Source: Diadophis punctatus similis (lineage: Eukaryota > Chordata > Lepidosauria > Squamata > Dipsadidae). Taken from it: a stretch of DNA of 64,000 nt. The notes beneath the pieces are model-generated. The model searched no databases. It saw only the letters and a program-made list of their open reading frames with translations, and was not told the origin of the DNA. The position numbers and the translations under genes were made by a program. How positions within the stretch are numbered: the first letter of the stretch is position 1; the number at the start of each line of letters is the position of its first letter. The stretch covers positions 16,450,590-16,514,589 of the forward strand of contig JALIGW010000014.1 in assembly GCA_023053685.1 (NCBI GenBank), read 5' to 3'. Positions 45,161 through 56,974 of this stretch are shown in pieces.

Positions 45161-46098
45161 GCCAGTCTTTGCATAAAATGGATACTTTGAGCCTAGTTAT
45201 TTATATCTCAAATGAATGCGTGGAAACATATTCCACTCAACTAAGATTCAAGGGAATGAAGGAAAAAGTGATTATTCACATACAACAACACTTGCAGAGA
45301 TCCCCATTAGTGGAGCTCAACTGCATTAAAATTATGAGGGATCTGGGGCCACCAACCAGGAATCCACAAAAGTGGATGTGACACATTTTGCTGGCTTCCA
45401 TACAGCATGATTTGCTTGTAAGATCAACCAAAGGAAGATGATCCATTTTGGGAGAATTATAGAAATAGAATAATCAACGAGGTCCAATTCCACAATTGCA
45501 TTTCAAAGGTCTGGACCACAGGCAAAGATCAGGGGGCAGGGGGAATGCAATTTGCTTTTTAATAGGTATTTCTTGGGCATTTAAAATGTGAAAGAAGTGC
45601 TGCTTTTGCAGAGATTTAAGGCACCCATTTCACCTTTAAACCTCTAAAATGCAGAAAGGTTGAGAATATAGATCTTGGATACTCCAGTAATGTCGTATCT
45701 CTTTAAGCCTGTGTACAGAGTCAAAACATTTTTTTTTAAAGCGTGACCCTTGGCTGCAAGAAAACTTTGCACTTGTGTCCTAAAGAGTTTTCACAAAATA
45801 ACAAAAAGAAGATGGAGAGGAGATGAAGGCAGCAGCAGCAGCTCAGCCATATTGCCCCAAGATGAAGTTGGCTCAGGGCAACTGAAATGGCTGATGCAAA
45901 GGGGCCCACAGGTGGTGCCACCCCCCTCATCTCTGATGCCACAGACAGCACCCTGGAAATGGTTTCAATTGCCCAGGAGGATGGCATTATTCAGGGGGTG
46001 TTCTCTATAGTTGTCAGAACTAATTATCAAGCTGAATTGTGAAGTTTCCTGTTTGGGAAAATCAAAACAAAATAATAACAATTGCACTGAGCCTTATA
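45161..46098. other. Unassigned sequence, no gene seen
   Basis: No repeat or gene recognised. 45180-45380 contains an open frame (45169-45381) without a known domain. Confidence 0.4.
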
Positions 46099-46106
46099 GA
46101 CTAGGG

Positions 46107-46728
46107 CCGTGATGGCGAACCTATGGCGCATATGCCACAAGTGGCACGTGGAACCATATTGGTGGGCACGCGAGCTCAGGTACACGCGTGTGCCGGCCAG
46201 GTGATTTTCGGGCCTTCTGGGCCCACTGGGAGTCGGGAAACAGCCTGTTTTCAGCCTCCGGAGGGGGTGGGGAAGGCCATTTTTTGCTCTCCCCAAGCTC
46301 CAGAGCTTTTCTAGGAGCCTGGGGTGGGGGCCAAAAATGGCCTTCCCCACCACCCCAGAGGTCCTCCGGAGGCCGGAAATGTTCCATTTGCCGACTTCTG
46401 GTTGAATCAGAAGTTCCGTTTTTTTGCTCTCCCCAGGCTTCAGAGCCTTTCTAGGAGTCTGGGGAGGGTGAAAACTTGAAATGGGCCATTTCTGCCCTCT
46501 GGAGGGCCTCCGGGGGGTGGGAAGGCCATTTTCGCCCTCCCCAGGCTCCTAGAAAGGCTCTGAAGCCTGGGGAGAGCGAAAAACCGGCGTGCCATCGCGT
46601 GCCGGGAGCGGGTGTGTGTGTGTCACGCGCGCATGCACAGGGGGGCTGCATGGAATTATGGGTGTGGGCACGCACGTGCGCCCCCCCACCCTTTTGGCAC
46701 GTGAACCAAAAAAGGTTCACCATCACTG
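46107..46728 (+). mobile_element. hAT foldback MITE, Buster-type, GGCGAACC family
   Basis: The 622-bp element runs CCGTGATGGCGAACC to GGTTCACCATCACTG with perfect TSD GACTAGGG (46099-46106, 46729-46736). The interior has three inverted modules of GGGAAGGCCATTTT and TCTAGGAGCCTGGGG type. Confidence 0.89.
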
Positions 46729-46736
46729 GACTAGGG

Positions 46737-47402
46737 TGATAAACAAGCCAGGTTTTTGAGCTTTGTAGGTCCTTAGTGGCACCGAGCCCTTCCTCACATT
46801 TCACTGAAAATATTGGTGACAGCAAGCATTTTGAATAGAGATCTTGGTGACTCGTTTATGTCATCCTGCTTAAATTACCAGCCTGCAGGGAGAGTGTTGA
46901 GTCTGACCTTGGCCTTTGATGTAATGAGACGATGAGTCAGGCGGCCCTCTTGCTTCTGGAGTCTTGGAAAATGCAGCGCTGCGCTTCCTACTGAATATTG
47001 TCTCTGGAAAGTCACATGGCAGAATACTTAGGTGAACATCTCCACAGGTGTCTGGTGAGGCATTTTAACTAGAGCTGGGGATTTGTGCATGCGAAAAGGT
47101 CCCACCAAGGAGACATTATGCTCATTGTGAAGGTCACCATTTCAAAGTTCTTAGGATAAATGCAAAACATAACTGAGAAAAGGCTGCATGTCTTTTGTCC
47201 CTGTCCCAAAAATGACATCTGGAGGGGATCGCACTTGCCAGAGGTTGCAGTTCAAGGAGAAACGTGGTTTCGTGGATTGGCTTATGGCCACCAATAGGGA
47301 GGGAACCAAACCTAAGGACTGGGACTTTGGTTACAGAGACCATCCTGGGCTTTCAGCTCCCTCTGAAAAACTCTGGAGGGAATTTTAAGTTATCTTAACT
47401 TA
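46737..47402. other. Unassigned sequence, no gene seen
   Basis: No repeat or gene recognised. Confidence 0.4.
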
Positions 47403-47404
47403 AG

Positions 47405-47622
47405 AGATGTGGTGGCGCAGTGGTTAGAATGCAGTATTGCAGGCTAATTCTGCTGACTGCCGGCTGGCAGCGGTTCGGCAGTTTGAATCTCACCAGGCTC
47501 AAGGTTGACTCAGCCTTCCATCCTTCCGAGGTCAGTAACCCAGACTGTTGGGGGCAAGAGGCTGATTCTGTAAAGAGAGGGCTGTGAAGCAGTATATAAG
47601 GCTAAGTGCTATTGCTATCTTA
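47405..47622 (+). mobile_element. Sauria-type SINE with internal deletions
   Basis: Starts GATGTGGTGGCGCAGTGG with B-box-like CAGTTTGAATCTC and tail GTGCTATTGCTATC. The body lacks the AAATGAGG and TAAACCGCTT blocks, so about 25 bp are deleted. Confidence 0.86.
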
Positions 47623-48365
47623 TAGCTGCAAAGCTACACGAGGGCTTTTTAACTGCATTTTTAAGAAATGTGAAAAATGTCTATAATCTCCTGCAATTTT
47701 CCCCACGGATTACAGTCCTGCTTTGGAATGTTATCAGAAGAACAGGGCGATTATCTAATAAAATAGATAATTAATAAATTACAAACAGCTCTGCCAGGTG
47801 GCCACATTTCTTCCTGGCGACAGACATCCAGGTGGCTCCCACAGAAAGGGCTGCCCAAGAAAACAGAGCAAGTGGTATAATGGAGAGGAATAATACCAAT
47901 CTAGGGCTGGTTTTTTTTTTCCTTCCTAAAAAAGCCATAGCTAAGCAGTCCATGCCTGGAGCTTCCTCAAAGGCACATTAATGTTAATGCTGGGCTCCCG
48001 AGTTGGAGAAAGGTACCTGCTGATTGTAGACAAGGTGGGGGATTTTCATAGAAAGTCATCATTCAAAATGCGTTGAGGGGAAGAGCAAGCACGGCTCCTA
48101 CCTTCCTGGTGGCTTATTAATTCCAACTGGGAAAGAGGCTCCTTGGGCATCAGAGTCTCCCACCGCTGCCTCCATAGAAGAGGGACCCCCTCCCCCCCCA
48201 GGCCTTCTGGAGGAGGAAGAGGGTGCTGGGGATGGAAACCGATATTGGGGCACGGTAATGGGACCCCTGGGAAGTGATTTGCCCTTTTCATTCCTACTGC
48301 TTATGACTGAATTCAGCCCCACCCCCAATCTGCTTTAGCCTCACTGGCTCCTGGCTCTCCTGGCT
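47623..48365. other. Unassigned sequence, no gene seen
   Basis: No repeat or gene recognised. Confidence 0.4.
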
Positions 48366-49080
48366 CTTTGACAAATATTTATTTATTTATTTATTTGGCA
48401 GTTTTTCTATGCCGCCCTACTCCCTCAGGACTCAGGGCGGTGTACAACATTTTATGAAAACTCCAAACAAATAATTAAAAAGGCAATTTTAAAAACAATT
48501 TAAAAAACATATAAACACCATACATACATGGGGGAGACATCAGATATAAAGTCGTCTCAAACTCACCCCGCCTGCAGGAAGAGCCATGTCTTAATCGCTT
48601 TTCGGAAGGCCAGCAAGGTGAGGATGATTCGGATCTCTGGGGGAAGTTGGTTCCAGAGAGCAGGGCCCCCCACAGAGAAGGCCTTCCCCCTAGGCCCCGC
48701 CAGTCGGCACTGTTTGGCTGACGGGACCTGGAGGAGACCCACTCTGTGGGCCCTAACCGGTCGAAGGGAAGTATGAGGCAGAATGCGGTCCCGGAGATAG
48801 CCTGGTCCTAAGTCATGTAGGGCTTTAAAGATGATGATCAGCACCTTGAATTGTACCTGGAGACTAATGGGCAGCCAATGCAGCTGGCGGAGTATAGGTG
48901 TTACGTGGGTGTACCTTGAAACACCCACCACAGCACGCGCAGCTGCATTTTGCACCAGTTGTAGTCTCCGAATACTCTTCAAGGGCAGCCCCATGTAGAG
49001 CGGGCAGAATAAGGCAGAATCAGAGCCAAGCCATAACTTGATCCGGCAGTAAAGCGTGAAATACACCATAGCCTGTTTGG
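48366..49080 (-). mobile_element. L2-type LINE 3' end with ORF2 C-terminus
   Basis: The minus frame (about 49060-48563) reads GLPLKSIRRLQLVQNAAARA, then HVTPILRQLHWLPI, FKALHDLGPGYLRDRI, GKAFSVGGPALWNQLPPEIR and ends TWLFLQAG. These are hallmarks of the L2/CR1-clade ORF2 C-terminus. The 3' UTR ends 'gggcggcatag' into (AAAT)n. About 160 intact codons, 5'-truncated. Confidence 0.9.
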
Positions 49081-49882
49081 ATATTATGGTTATTATTCCT
49101 CTGCGAGGTTTCGTCCTGCCTTTTTCTTTAGTGTCTTGGGTACCCATCTTCTTTCTTCTTGGAATTGTACCTGTAGGGCCCAGTATCCCAAGTGGTCAGG
49201 CAACAGGAATGCCAGTTTAGGAGCGTTTTGCTTTATGAGAGATCTGCAGGAAAACCTGTCAGGTCAGTTGATCTAATAGGCAACCTGCTTGTCTTGGAAC
49301 ATAGGAAAGACACACATATGGATGACATCATTTTGGTTCATTATCTATGATTCCCTTTTTTTCTCTTAGTTATGTGGCAGTAGAACATCACTTCCCTGCA
49401 ACAGTCTACCCGTATTTATCACAATTGGAACACCTTCCAACAGCCTCACCAATTGTTGTACAACGTATTGAGAAGATTTCATTTGCCTTGTGGTCAATGT
49501 CAACCCCCAAGGGTGGACGGGATTATCCATTATAGCTATTTATTTTTATTTTATTTTAGGTTTTCAAATGCTGCTTATTTTTATTTTTATTCTCAGTGCT
49601 ACTAGTTAAAATAGTCTTTATTAAATTGTTTTCCATATAAAAATGTTTGGGGGTCGATGAACAATCTGAAACTTCCTGAAGGTTTTGATGAGCTGAAGAG
49701 TTTGGGAACCCCTGCCTGAAATAGACGGGGCGAAAACAGAGCAAAGTTAAAGTACCTGAAAGTACTTAGTTGCTGTGAAATCAGAGAAGAGCCCAGAAAT
49801 TGCGCAGTGGTAAATTAAACCTGAGCTGTTGTGTTTTGCACAGTCCATGATAAACAGCAGCGGCTTCAGACTCTGTTACTTA
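49081..49882. other. Mostly unassigned, with a hAT-like right end
   Basis: No gene recognised. GTTTGGGAACCCCTG ending at about 49712 looks like the right terminus of a hAT of the TTCCCAACC type; its left partner was not found. Confidence 0.45.
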
Positions 49883-50210
49883 CCGTATTTTTTGGAGTAT
49901 AAGACGCACCTTTTTCCCCCCTAAAAGAGGGTGAAAATCTGGGTGCGTCTTATACACCGAATGTAGCCCTACCCAGCCTCTGAAACGGAGCTTTGCAAGG
50001 CTAAAACAACCTCTCAAACGGAGCTTTGCAAGGCTGAAAAAGCAGCCTTTAAAATGGACCTTTGCAAGGCTAATATACCTGTTCCAGGCTCTTTGCTAAG
50101 GACGCTAGCCAAATTGATGCTGGTAGGCAGAATTTTTTTTTCTTATTTTCCTCCCCCAAAACTAAGGTGCGTCTTATACTCCGGTGCATCTTATATTCCG
50201 AAAAATACGG
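49883..50210. mobile_element. TA-flanked MITE, CCGTATTTTT ends
   Basis: The ends CCGTATTTTTTGGAGTATAA and its inverse (finishing GAAAAATACGG) flank 328 bp, bordered by TA on both sides. GGTGCGTCTTATA repeats as sub-terminal inverted and direct motifs. A 45-bp unit with GGAGCTTTGCAAGGCT occurs about three times inside. The TA target suggests a Tc1/mariner-like or related transposase; no coding sequence. Confidence 0.78.
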
Positions 50211-50212
50211 TA

Positions 50213-50804
50213 TATTTGGAGTTGGTTTGTGTCACCTTTTGACTGAGAGAGAAGCGGAGATCCAGCACACACTATTTTCTGCTCAGCTGATGGAGAAGCA
50301 TTCCCCCCCCCTGCATGCAGTGCCAGTCTGCCCCTCTCTTCCTGGGGTGACTCTGCAGACTTAGGGGGTACGGTGGCTTTAGGGCCCTGAAATGGGTTCT
50401 GCCTGGCCTCCGGATCCCAAGTCTGCACACCTCCTGAAGGATTCAGAAACAGCCACCTCCATTCAGAGATCCTCCCAGGGAAAGCTCCTCTCCTCCTCTC
50501 CACCCCCCCCATGCCCCCAGCCAGGGCCCTCCGTTGTGATTGCTGAGCATGACATTCATTTGGAATGGAACCAATTCCCCAGAGACCTTCTGTCGACATC
50601 TGAGTGCAGCCTGCAGATTTCCTGAGGGTAAATTTATTCAGCCTCGGAATGAATGAAGCATCTATATCAACCTTTCTGGGAGCTCCCTGCTAGGGAGTGT
50701 GGAAGAAGAAGGGGTGACATGGATGCTGAAGCAATTAGGACTCCCCTGACCTCTCTTAGTTCAGGCTCCCAGCTTGGCCTCCAAATTAGAGGCTTCCTCT
50801 GTTC
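50213..50804. other. Unassigned sequence, no gene seen
   Basis: No repeat or gene recognised. Confidence 0.4.
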
Positions 50805-50812
50805 CCTTAAAT

Positions 50813-50941
50813 CAGTGTTTCCCAACCTTGGCAACTTGAAGATGTCTGGACTTCAACTCCCAGAATTCCCCAGCCAGCGAATGCTGGGGAATTCTGGGAG
50901 TTGAAGTCCAGACATCTTCAAGTTGTCAAGGTTGAACACTG
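50813..50941. mobile_element. 129-bp palindromic hAT MITE, Buster-type
   Basis: CAGTGTTTCCCAACC to GGTTGAACACTG with perfect TSD CCTTAAAT (50805-50812, 50942-50949). The two halves are near-perfect inverted copies over about 60 bp each, meeting at GCCAGCGAATGC. Confidence 0.93.
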
Positions 50942-51189
50942 CCTTAAATAAATCTTCTCCCTGGCTGTGAAGACAATTTGAAGGGTACGTTTGGTGACAG
51001 CAACAGAAGGCTGTTATCACTGGGACTATACCCTGCTCAGCTTCTGCTTTAGCCGTTGCAGAGCAAGTGGACTTTAGCCAAACCCATCATTAATCTTGGC
51101 TACTTGGCAGTAACTTTGCCTTGTCCTGCACTGCAACCTGCTTGATTGACCTGTAATTAAGCAGGGAAGCCAAGGGACAACTCCTAGAC

Positions 51190-52976
51190 CCGTGATGGCG
51201 AACCTATGGCACGGGTGCCACAAGTGGCACACGGAGCCATATCGGTGGGCACGCGAGCTCAGGTCCGGTGCACATGTGCGCACTTGCTGGCTGATTTTCA
51301 GGCCTTCTGGGCCCACTGGGAGTCAGGAAACAGGCTGTTTCCAGCCTCCAGAGGGGGTGGGGAAGGCCGTTTTCGCCCTCCCCAGGCTCCTAGAAAGGCT
51401 CTAAAGCAGTGGTTCCCAACCTTTCTAATGCCGCGACCCATGCCCCGCCCCTGCACCCCCACCGCGCCCCACCCCGCCACTGCCATTTGGGTTCTTTTAC
51501 CCTCTGCGCATGCGCAAAGCTTCTGTGCATGCGCAGAGAGTAAAATAACCCAAATAATGGCATCCGGGCGAAGTCTCCGCTTGCTTCACATGTTGCCTCT
51601 GGGAGCTTTTGGAGCCCCATCACAAAAGCTGTGCACGACTTCGGCGGGGCCAGGACAGGCAGCTGTTTTTTATTTGGAACCCTCGCGGGTGCAAATGCAA
51701 CAGTACAGAGGGGGAATTTGCAAGTGGTGGCAAAGGGGATCTTCCAAGGACGTTTCCGTTCTGGGGGGAGCCCCCCCTCCTCTTCGTTCAGCCCCCGGGA
51801 GCAGAAGCCAGGATTGAAGCCAGCTTGGGGGAGGAACGAGAGAGGGGAGGCCAGCCAAAGAGGCGGCGGAGGCGGTGGGCAGGATCCCGCAAGCAGCAGC
51901 AGCAACAGCGGCAGCAGCAGCCGAAGGGCAGCCGGGGCAGAGCCGGGCTTCCAGCTGCCACCTGTTGCCATGTTCCTCGCTTTGCTCCGCCGGCTTTGCG
52001 CGCTTGGCAGCGGCTAAGTGGGGCACAGCCGCCTGGAGAGAATGTGCCAAGGAATGCTTGGCTCTGGCGCACGCAATGGAGGAGCCCCCGGGGCTGCAGG
52101 CGCCTCGCAAACGGGGCAATCCCTTGGCGGCTGCCACGGCCACCCCCGCTCACCTCAGCACCCACCTGCGGTCGGCCGCTGTTACAGCTGTTGCTGCTGC
52201 TGCTCGCAGGGTCCCACCGGCTGGCCGCCGCCTCCGCCACCTCTTTGGCTGGCCTCCCCTCTCTTGTTCCTCCCCCAAGCTGGCTTCAATCCTGGCTTCT
52301 GCTCCCGGGGGCTGAACGAAGAGGAGGGGGGGGCTCCCCCGGAACGGAAACGTCCTTGGAAGATCCCCTTTGCCACCACTTGCAAACTCCCCCTCCGTAC
52401 TGTTGCATTAGAACCCGCGAGGGTTCCAAATAAAAAACAGCTGCCTGTCCTGGCCCTGCCGAAGTCGCGCACGCCTTTCGCGACGGGGCTCGAAAAGCTA
52501 GCAAAGGCAACACGCGAAGCAAGCGGAGACCTCGCCCGAATCGGAGACTTGGCCTGGATGCCGCCATTTGGGTTATTTAACCCTCTGCGCATGCGCAGAA
52601 CGCTTTGCGCATGTGCAGAGGATAAAAGAACCCAAATGGCGGCGGCAAGGTGGGTCGCGGTGAGGGCGCGGGGGTGGAGGTTGTAGGGCACAATATGGCC
52701 AGGCTTGTGGCAGTGGGGGGGGGCTGAAGATGCCGGGGCGACCCCTGGGAAATGGTCATTCAACCCCCAAAGGGGTCGCGACCCCCAGGTTGGGAACCGC
52801 TGCTCTAAAGCCTGGGGAGAGCAAAAAATGGGCATGCCATTGCATGCTGGGAGTGTGGGGGTCATGCACGCATGCGCAGGGGTGCATGGAATTATGGGTG
52901 TGGGCACGCACACACGTGATCCCCCGCATCCCCCCCTTTTTTTGGCACGCAAACCAAAAAAGGTTCGCCATCACTG
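51190..52976 (+). mobile_element. hAT MITE, Buster-type, GGCGAACC family, hosting a SPIN-like element
   Basis: Starts CCGTGATGGCGAACC and ends GGTTCGCCATCACTG. The flanks TCCTAGAC and TCCTAGGC match at 7 of 8. Removing the insertion at 51407-52802 leaves about 390 bp, similar to 46107-46728. Confidence 0.87.
51407..52802 (+). mobile_element. SPIN-like hAT foldback element, 1.4 kb
   Basis: Ends CAGTGGTTCCCAACC and GGTTGGGAACCGCTG with perfect TSD CTCTAAAG (51399-51406, 52803-52810). The sub-terminal CCGCGACCC and GGGTCGCGACCCCC match the SPIN hAT family. Two arms of over 400 bp (about 51480-51915 and 52190-52642) are inverted copies around a 280-bp GC-rich centre with CAG/CTG-rich edges. The many long open frames (e.g. 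51609-52433) are mirror translations of the arms. No transposase motif seen. Confidence 0.85.
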
Positions 52977-52984
52977 TCCTAGGC

Positions 52985-53574
52985 CCTCGGGACTCTCCCA
53001 TGGCATCCTGTTGGTTGGTGAGTCTTCAGATTTAATCGAATCTCAGGAACACTCAGAGTCTGCAGTCCCTCGGACCCTCTGTTGAGTCTCCAGGGCAACC
53101 ACAGCTTTGGCTATCTCACAACTCCATCATTTTACTGAATGCTCTGCTCCAGTGAAACCAATTGCTCTGGAAAATTCTCTTTCCTCAAAACTGGTAATGT
53201 CAGGCCCAAAGAACCAGGAACAGAACACGGAGTTACTTCTGAGTAATTTCTTTACTGTTGTTTATCTACAGACGGAATCGTGCCAGACTAAAATAAATTT
53301 CTACAGTATATCACTGTAGATATATCTGTGAACTGCTAGGGAGGGTCCGTCTTTGCCCTCTTCTTGCTGACCAGACGTTCCAAGCTCTTCTGTTTCTTAG
53401 TCTTCTGAGAAAGAGCCCATCCTCCTGTGACTCTAGGTTACCTTCCATCTCAGGTAGAAAACCATGTGTGAGAACTTTCCTGTCCTCCCATTAGCTTGTG
53501 CACCTTTGGCAATGCAGTTTCTCCTCTGGTTCAAAAGGACCTTGGCTTTCCAATGGAAAGAACCCCCTGTCTCC
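52985..53574. other. Unassigned sequence, no gene seen
   Basis: No repeat or gene recognised. Confidence 0.4.
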
Positions 53575-53582
53575 GCCTAGCC

Positions 53583-54156
53583 CAGTGGTTCCCAACCTGG
53601 GGGTCGGGACCCCTTTGGGGGTCGAACAACCATTTCCCAGGGGTCGCCCTGATATCCTCAGCTCCCCCTCCTGCCACAAGCCTGGCCATATTGACTCAAC
53701 TCACCCGAGCCCTTCGATTGGTCGGGAGAGGTGCCATTTGGTGAGAGGCGTTTGTGATGCCTGGCGGCCGAGCTTTGACGGCATCAGCTAAGGGGCCAGC
53801 TTTGCTTTGAATTCTGGGAGTTGAAGTCCAGGCACCTTAAAAGTTGCTGAGATTGAGAAATATTGTTGTACACTTGTTGGTTATCAAGTCTAAATACAGA
53901 AATAGACTTGTTGTGGAAGATGATATTCCTTGTGCTCTTGCAAAGACTGGCCCGAGAATTTCTGATCTGGCATAATTGCATATTGTTTTTGTGATTAATC
54001 GCTATGCTTTAATTATGTTCAATTTGTAACGATTCATAACAGTAGCAAAATTACAATTATGAAGTAGCAACAAAAATAATTTTATGGTTGGGGGGTCACC
54101 ACAACATGAGGAACTATATTAAGGGGTCGCAGCATTAGAAAGGTTGGGAACCACTG
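53583..54156 (-). mobile_element. SPIN-family hAT MITE, with half-MITE inside
   Basis: Read on the minus strand: CAGTGGTTCCCAACCTTTCT, then GCGACCCCTTAATATAG, 'ttcctcatgttgtggtgacc' and 'gctacttcataattg'. This closely follows the known SPIN 5' end. Perfect TSD GCCTAGCC (53575-53582, 54157-54164). At 53809-53867 the right half of a CTGGGAGTTGAAGTCCAG-type palindromic MITE is embedded, ending in a decayed AATATTG. Confidence 0.85.
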
Positions 54157-54164
54157 GCCTAGCC

Positions 54165-54490
54165 TGATCCTGTTTCCCCAAACTGCCCCTTAGCTTCCTC
54201 TTTCGTGTTTGAGCCCTTCAGGGGCAGGGATTGGGCCAAGCAGGGCACCATTCCCTGCCGGAAGGAATGGGGTTTAGCTCCAGGGTCTTGGATTTCTATC
54301 CCTTGAGACCTTGCATGTAAGTCTGGGGTCCCAGACCCTGCTGGCTTTCAGAAGTTGCGAGGCCTCCCTCTTCTGGGACTTTGGGAGATTCCTCTCCCTT
54401 TGTGGAAAGGGAGCACCTTAATGATGTGCAATCAGGCAAAAGCCATCTGTTTTATTTGGGTTTACTGTTTGATTTGATTCAGGAGGCCAT
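54165..54490. other. Unassigned sequence, no gene seen
   Basis: No repeat or gene recognised. Confidence 0.4.
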
Positions 54491-55125
54491 GTTATTCAAC
54501 CTGGGCATGCAGATCCAATCATGGAACCATTTACCTCTATAACCGTCTGGTTTGGTTCTGCAACCCAACAAGACAGACACAGACTTCAGAGGATACTCAG
54601 AACTGCAGAAAAAACAATTGCTGCCAACCTGCCTTCCATTGAGGACCTGTATACTGCACGAGTCAAAAAGAGAGCTGTGAAAATATTTACTGACGCCTCG
54701 CATCCTGGACATAAATTATTTCAACTCCTACCCTCAAAACGATGCTATAGAGCACTGCACACCAAGAGAACTAGAACAGTTTTTCCCCAAACACCATCAC
54801 TCTGCTAAACAAATAATTCCCTCACCACTGTCAAACTATTCACTAGGCTTCATTACTATTACTATTAGTTTTTCTCATCGTTCCTATCACCCATCTCCTC
54901 TCACTTATGACTGCAGGACTGTAACTTGTTGCTTGTATCCTTACGATTTATATTCATATTGATTGTTTCCTGATTGCTTACTTGAACCCTATGACAACCA
55001 TTCTTGACAAATGTATCTTTTCTTTTATGTACACTGAGAGCATATGCACCAAAGACAAATTCCTTGTGTGTCCAATCACACTTGGCCAATAAAGAATTCT
55101 ATCTATCTATTCTATCTATCTATTT
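54491..55125 (+). mobile_element. CR1-like LINE 3' end, microsatellite-seeding type
   Basis: The plus frame (54521-54808) reads ITVWFGSATQQDRHRLQR, then AEKTIAANLPSIEDLYTARV and SHPGHKLFQLLPS: the C-terminal part of a LINE ORF2. A 300-bp 3' UTR ends 'ccaatcacacttggccaata' AAGAATTCTATCTATC, matching 24888-25200, but here the tail is only a short TATC/TATTC run. Confidence 0.83.
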
Positions 55126-55700
55126 CAGTCCAGAAAAGAAGGGATTTCATGCACAGAATCCAAATCAGTTCAACAATTTAAAATTGACCTGCCATTGGAT
55201 TAACAAAATCTGCTTGATTTAAGGACTCAAAGGAATAATCTTCCAATGGAAGCTTTGAGCAAAATCTTTATTTATTGCAGTAGTTATTTATTTCCTTAAA
55301 TTTATATAGCTACCCACTTCAACAGGTGACCTGCAGAATCTAATATTAATTAAAACACGGACCAAACAAAATGGCCTGAACTTAAACCAGTCGTTACAAC
55401 CATTCTTGGTAAGCTGCTCAGAATCACCAAGAATGGGTTTGGAGGTCATATAAATTGTCTTAATAAATAAATAAAAATAAATAAACCTGGCATGATGGCC
55501 CCCTCATTGACCCAGCCCCGGGGACCAAATTCTAAGGCTTTTTGGAAACCCAGCAGGCATGGGGTCCCTGCTTTTCTTGCATGGCTGTACCACTCTGGCC
55601 TGGCCCAAGGCATACGGGCACTGCCCTCCAGGTGCAGAGGGACTCACTTAGTCCCTGGGAGGGTGTGCAGGAGTTAACAATCAAACCTGAAATTGATCCA
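55126..55700. other. Unassigned sequence, no gene seen
   Basis: No gene recognised. An AAATAAATAAA stretch at 55461-55483 after 'ggaggtcatataaattgtct' resembles a LINE or SINE 3' tail. Confidence 0.4.
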
Positions 55701-55703
55701 AGG

Positions 55704-55962
55704 GGTGGTGGTGGGTCAGAGAAGGAGCCGAGAAGACCTACTCATCTGAAACTTGAATATGACTCAAGGATATATATATATATATATATATTCAATTAAC
55801 AGAGTTGGAAGGGACCTTGCAGGTCATCTAGTCCAACCCCCTGCTCAAGCAGGAGACCCTTACATCTGCCTCTACCTAGGATTGAACTCACAACCTCCTG
55901 ATTGTGAGGCAAGAGATCTACCTCTAGGTGGTGGTGGGTCAGAGAAGGAGCCGAGAAGACCT
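55704..55962 (-). mobile_element. SINE with CR1-like tail between 36-bp direct repeats
   Basis: 55704-55739 and 55927-55962 are identical 36-mers. Between them lie an (AT)n run and a minus-strand SINE: 'gttggaagggaccttgcagg' is its CR1-like 3' tail and GATTGAACTCACAACC its B-box-like region. The direct repeat could be an unusually long target duplication. Confidence 0.65.
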
Positions 55963-56974
55963 CAAATGCCTGAATTCCTGGGGAGCTTTAGATCTCATGG
56001 CCCCAACCACATCATCATTCTACTTCATGGGGTTGTTGTACAGGTGAGAATGGCTGCAGAGAGGCCAGCAAGATTTTTTTTTAAAAAAGTTGCCAAATGG
56101 ATTATGCGACTATAAGGCGATTTGACACCGACGACAAACTTCTAATTTAAGCACCTTCAAATTTCCATTTATTCAATTCCCTCAGTTGCCACTCAGCTCT
56201 GACATTTGTTTATCACCCTTCATGGTTTTTTATATTCTGCATCAATTAAGCATGTCAGAATAGCAAAAGGTAATGAGAAGGAAATTGCCGGGGCTCTTCC
56301 AAGGTGAGCCGGGCAGGGATTTTGCCAAGGGGGTCCTCGTGGGTGAAGGGAGCCTGAGGAGGCTCAGGGGCTTTGAGGAGGAGGGGGGGAAAGCAGAGGG
56401 GGGAAAAGATCTGGATTCTGTAAGGCTCCAAGGAGCTGCACTGGCTGACCTGGAGCTCCCATGGCTGCCCCCCCCCCGGGAGCTGCCCCCCCTTCCATCT
56501 TCAGGAGGAAGAGGCTGCATTTTGTGTTTAAAGATTATTTAATACATTGCTAGTAAGTTGCCAGTAAATAACAGAAAGCTGAAAAAGTGACACGCACGGA
56601 GATATTGCATCAGGGAGGGTCTGTGTGGTTTCTCCCCTGGGACTGACAAATCAGTCCAGTCCTCTGCTGAACATGGGAGAGGGAGGCACAGTGGAAGGGC
56701 TCCCCATGGTCTCTTTCGGTTGGGGCTGTTGCAGATTCCCTGCTGAAATGGAGCAAGGAGCTTCTAGGGGAGGGGGAGGACGACTCTGGCCGACCCCACG
56801 GCCTCAACTGGAGGAGAAGGAAGGAAAGGCAACTGCCACTAGCAGAGAACTGGGGTTGGGGGGTTGGGGGGAGGCTTGGCTGTGGTTGTTCCAATGCTCG
56901 GGGGGGGGGTGTATGATCCAGTACAGGCGATGGGCCCGGCTGAAAAATGGGGCTACTCTGGAGGGAGCTCCCAG
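55963..56974. other. Unassigned sequence, no gene seen
   Basis: No repeat or gene recognised; G-rich between 56330 and 56520 and between 56750 and 56950. Confidence 0.4.

Noticed and set aside
48563..49147. 194-codon minus-strand frame taken as a host gene
   Set aside because: Its translation is the C-terminus of an L2-clade LINE ORF2, followed by the LINE 3' UTR and AAAT tail.
51609..52433. 274-codon frame and several overlapping ones on both strands
   Set aside because: They are mirror translations of the GC-rich inverted arms of a SPIN-like element; no domain, and stops are rare only because of high GC.
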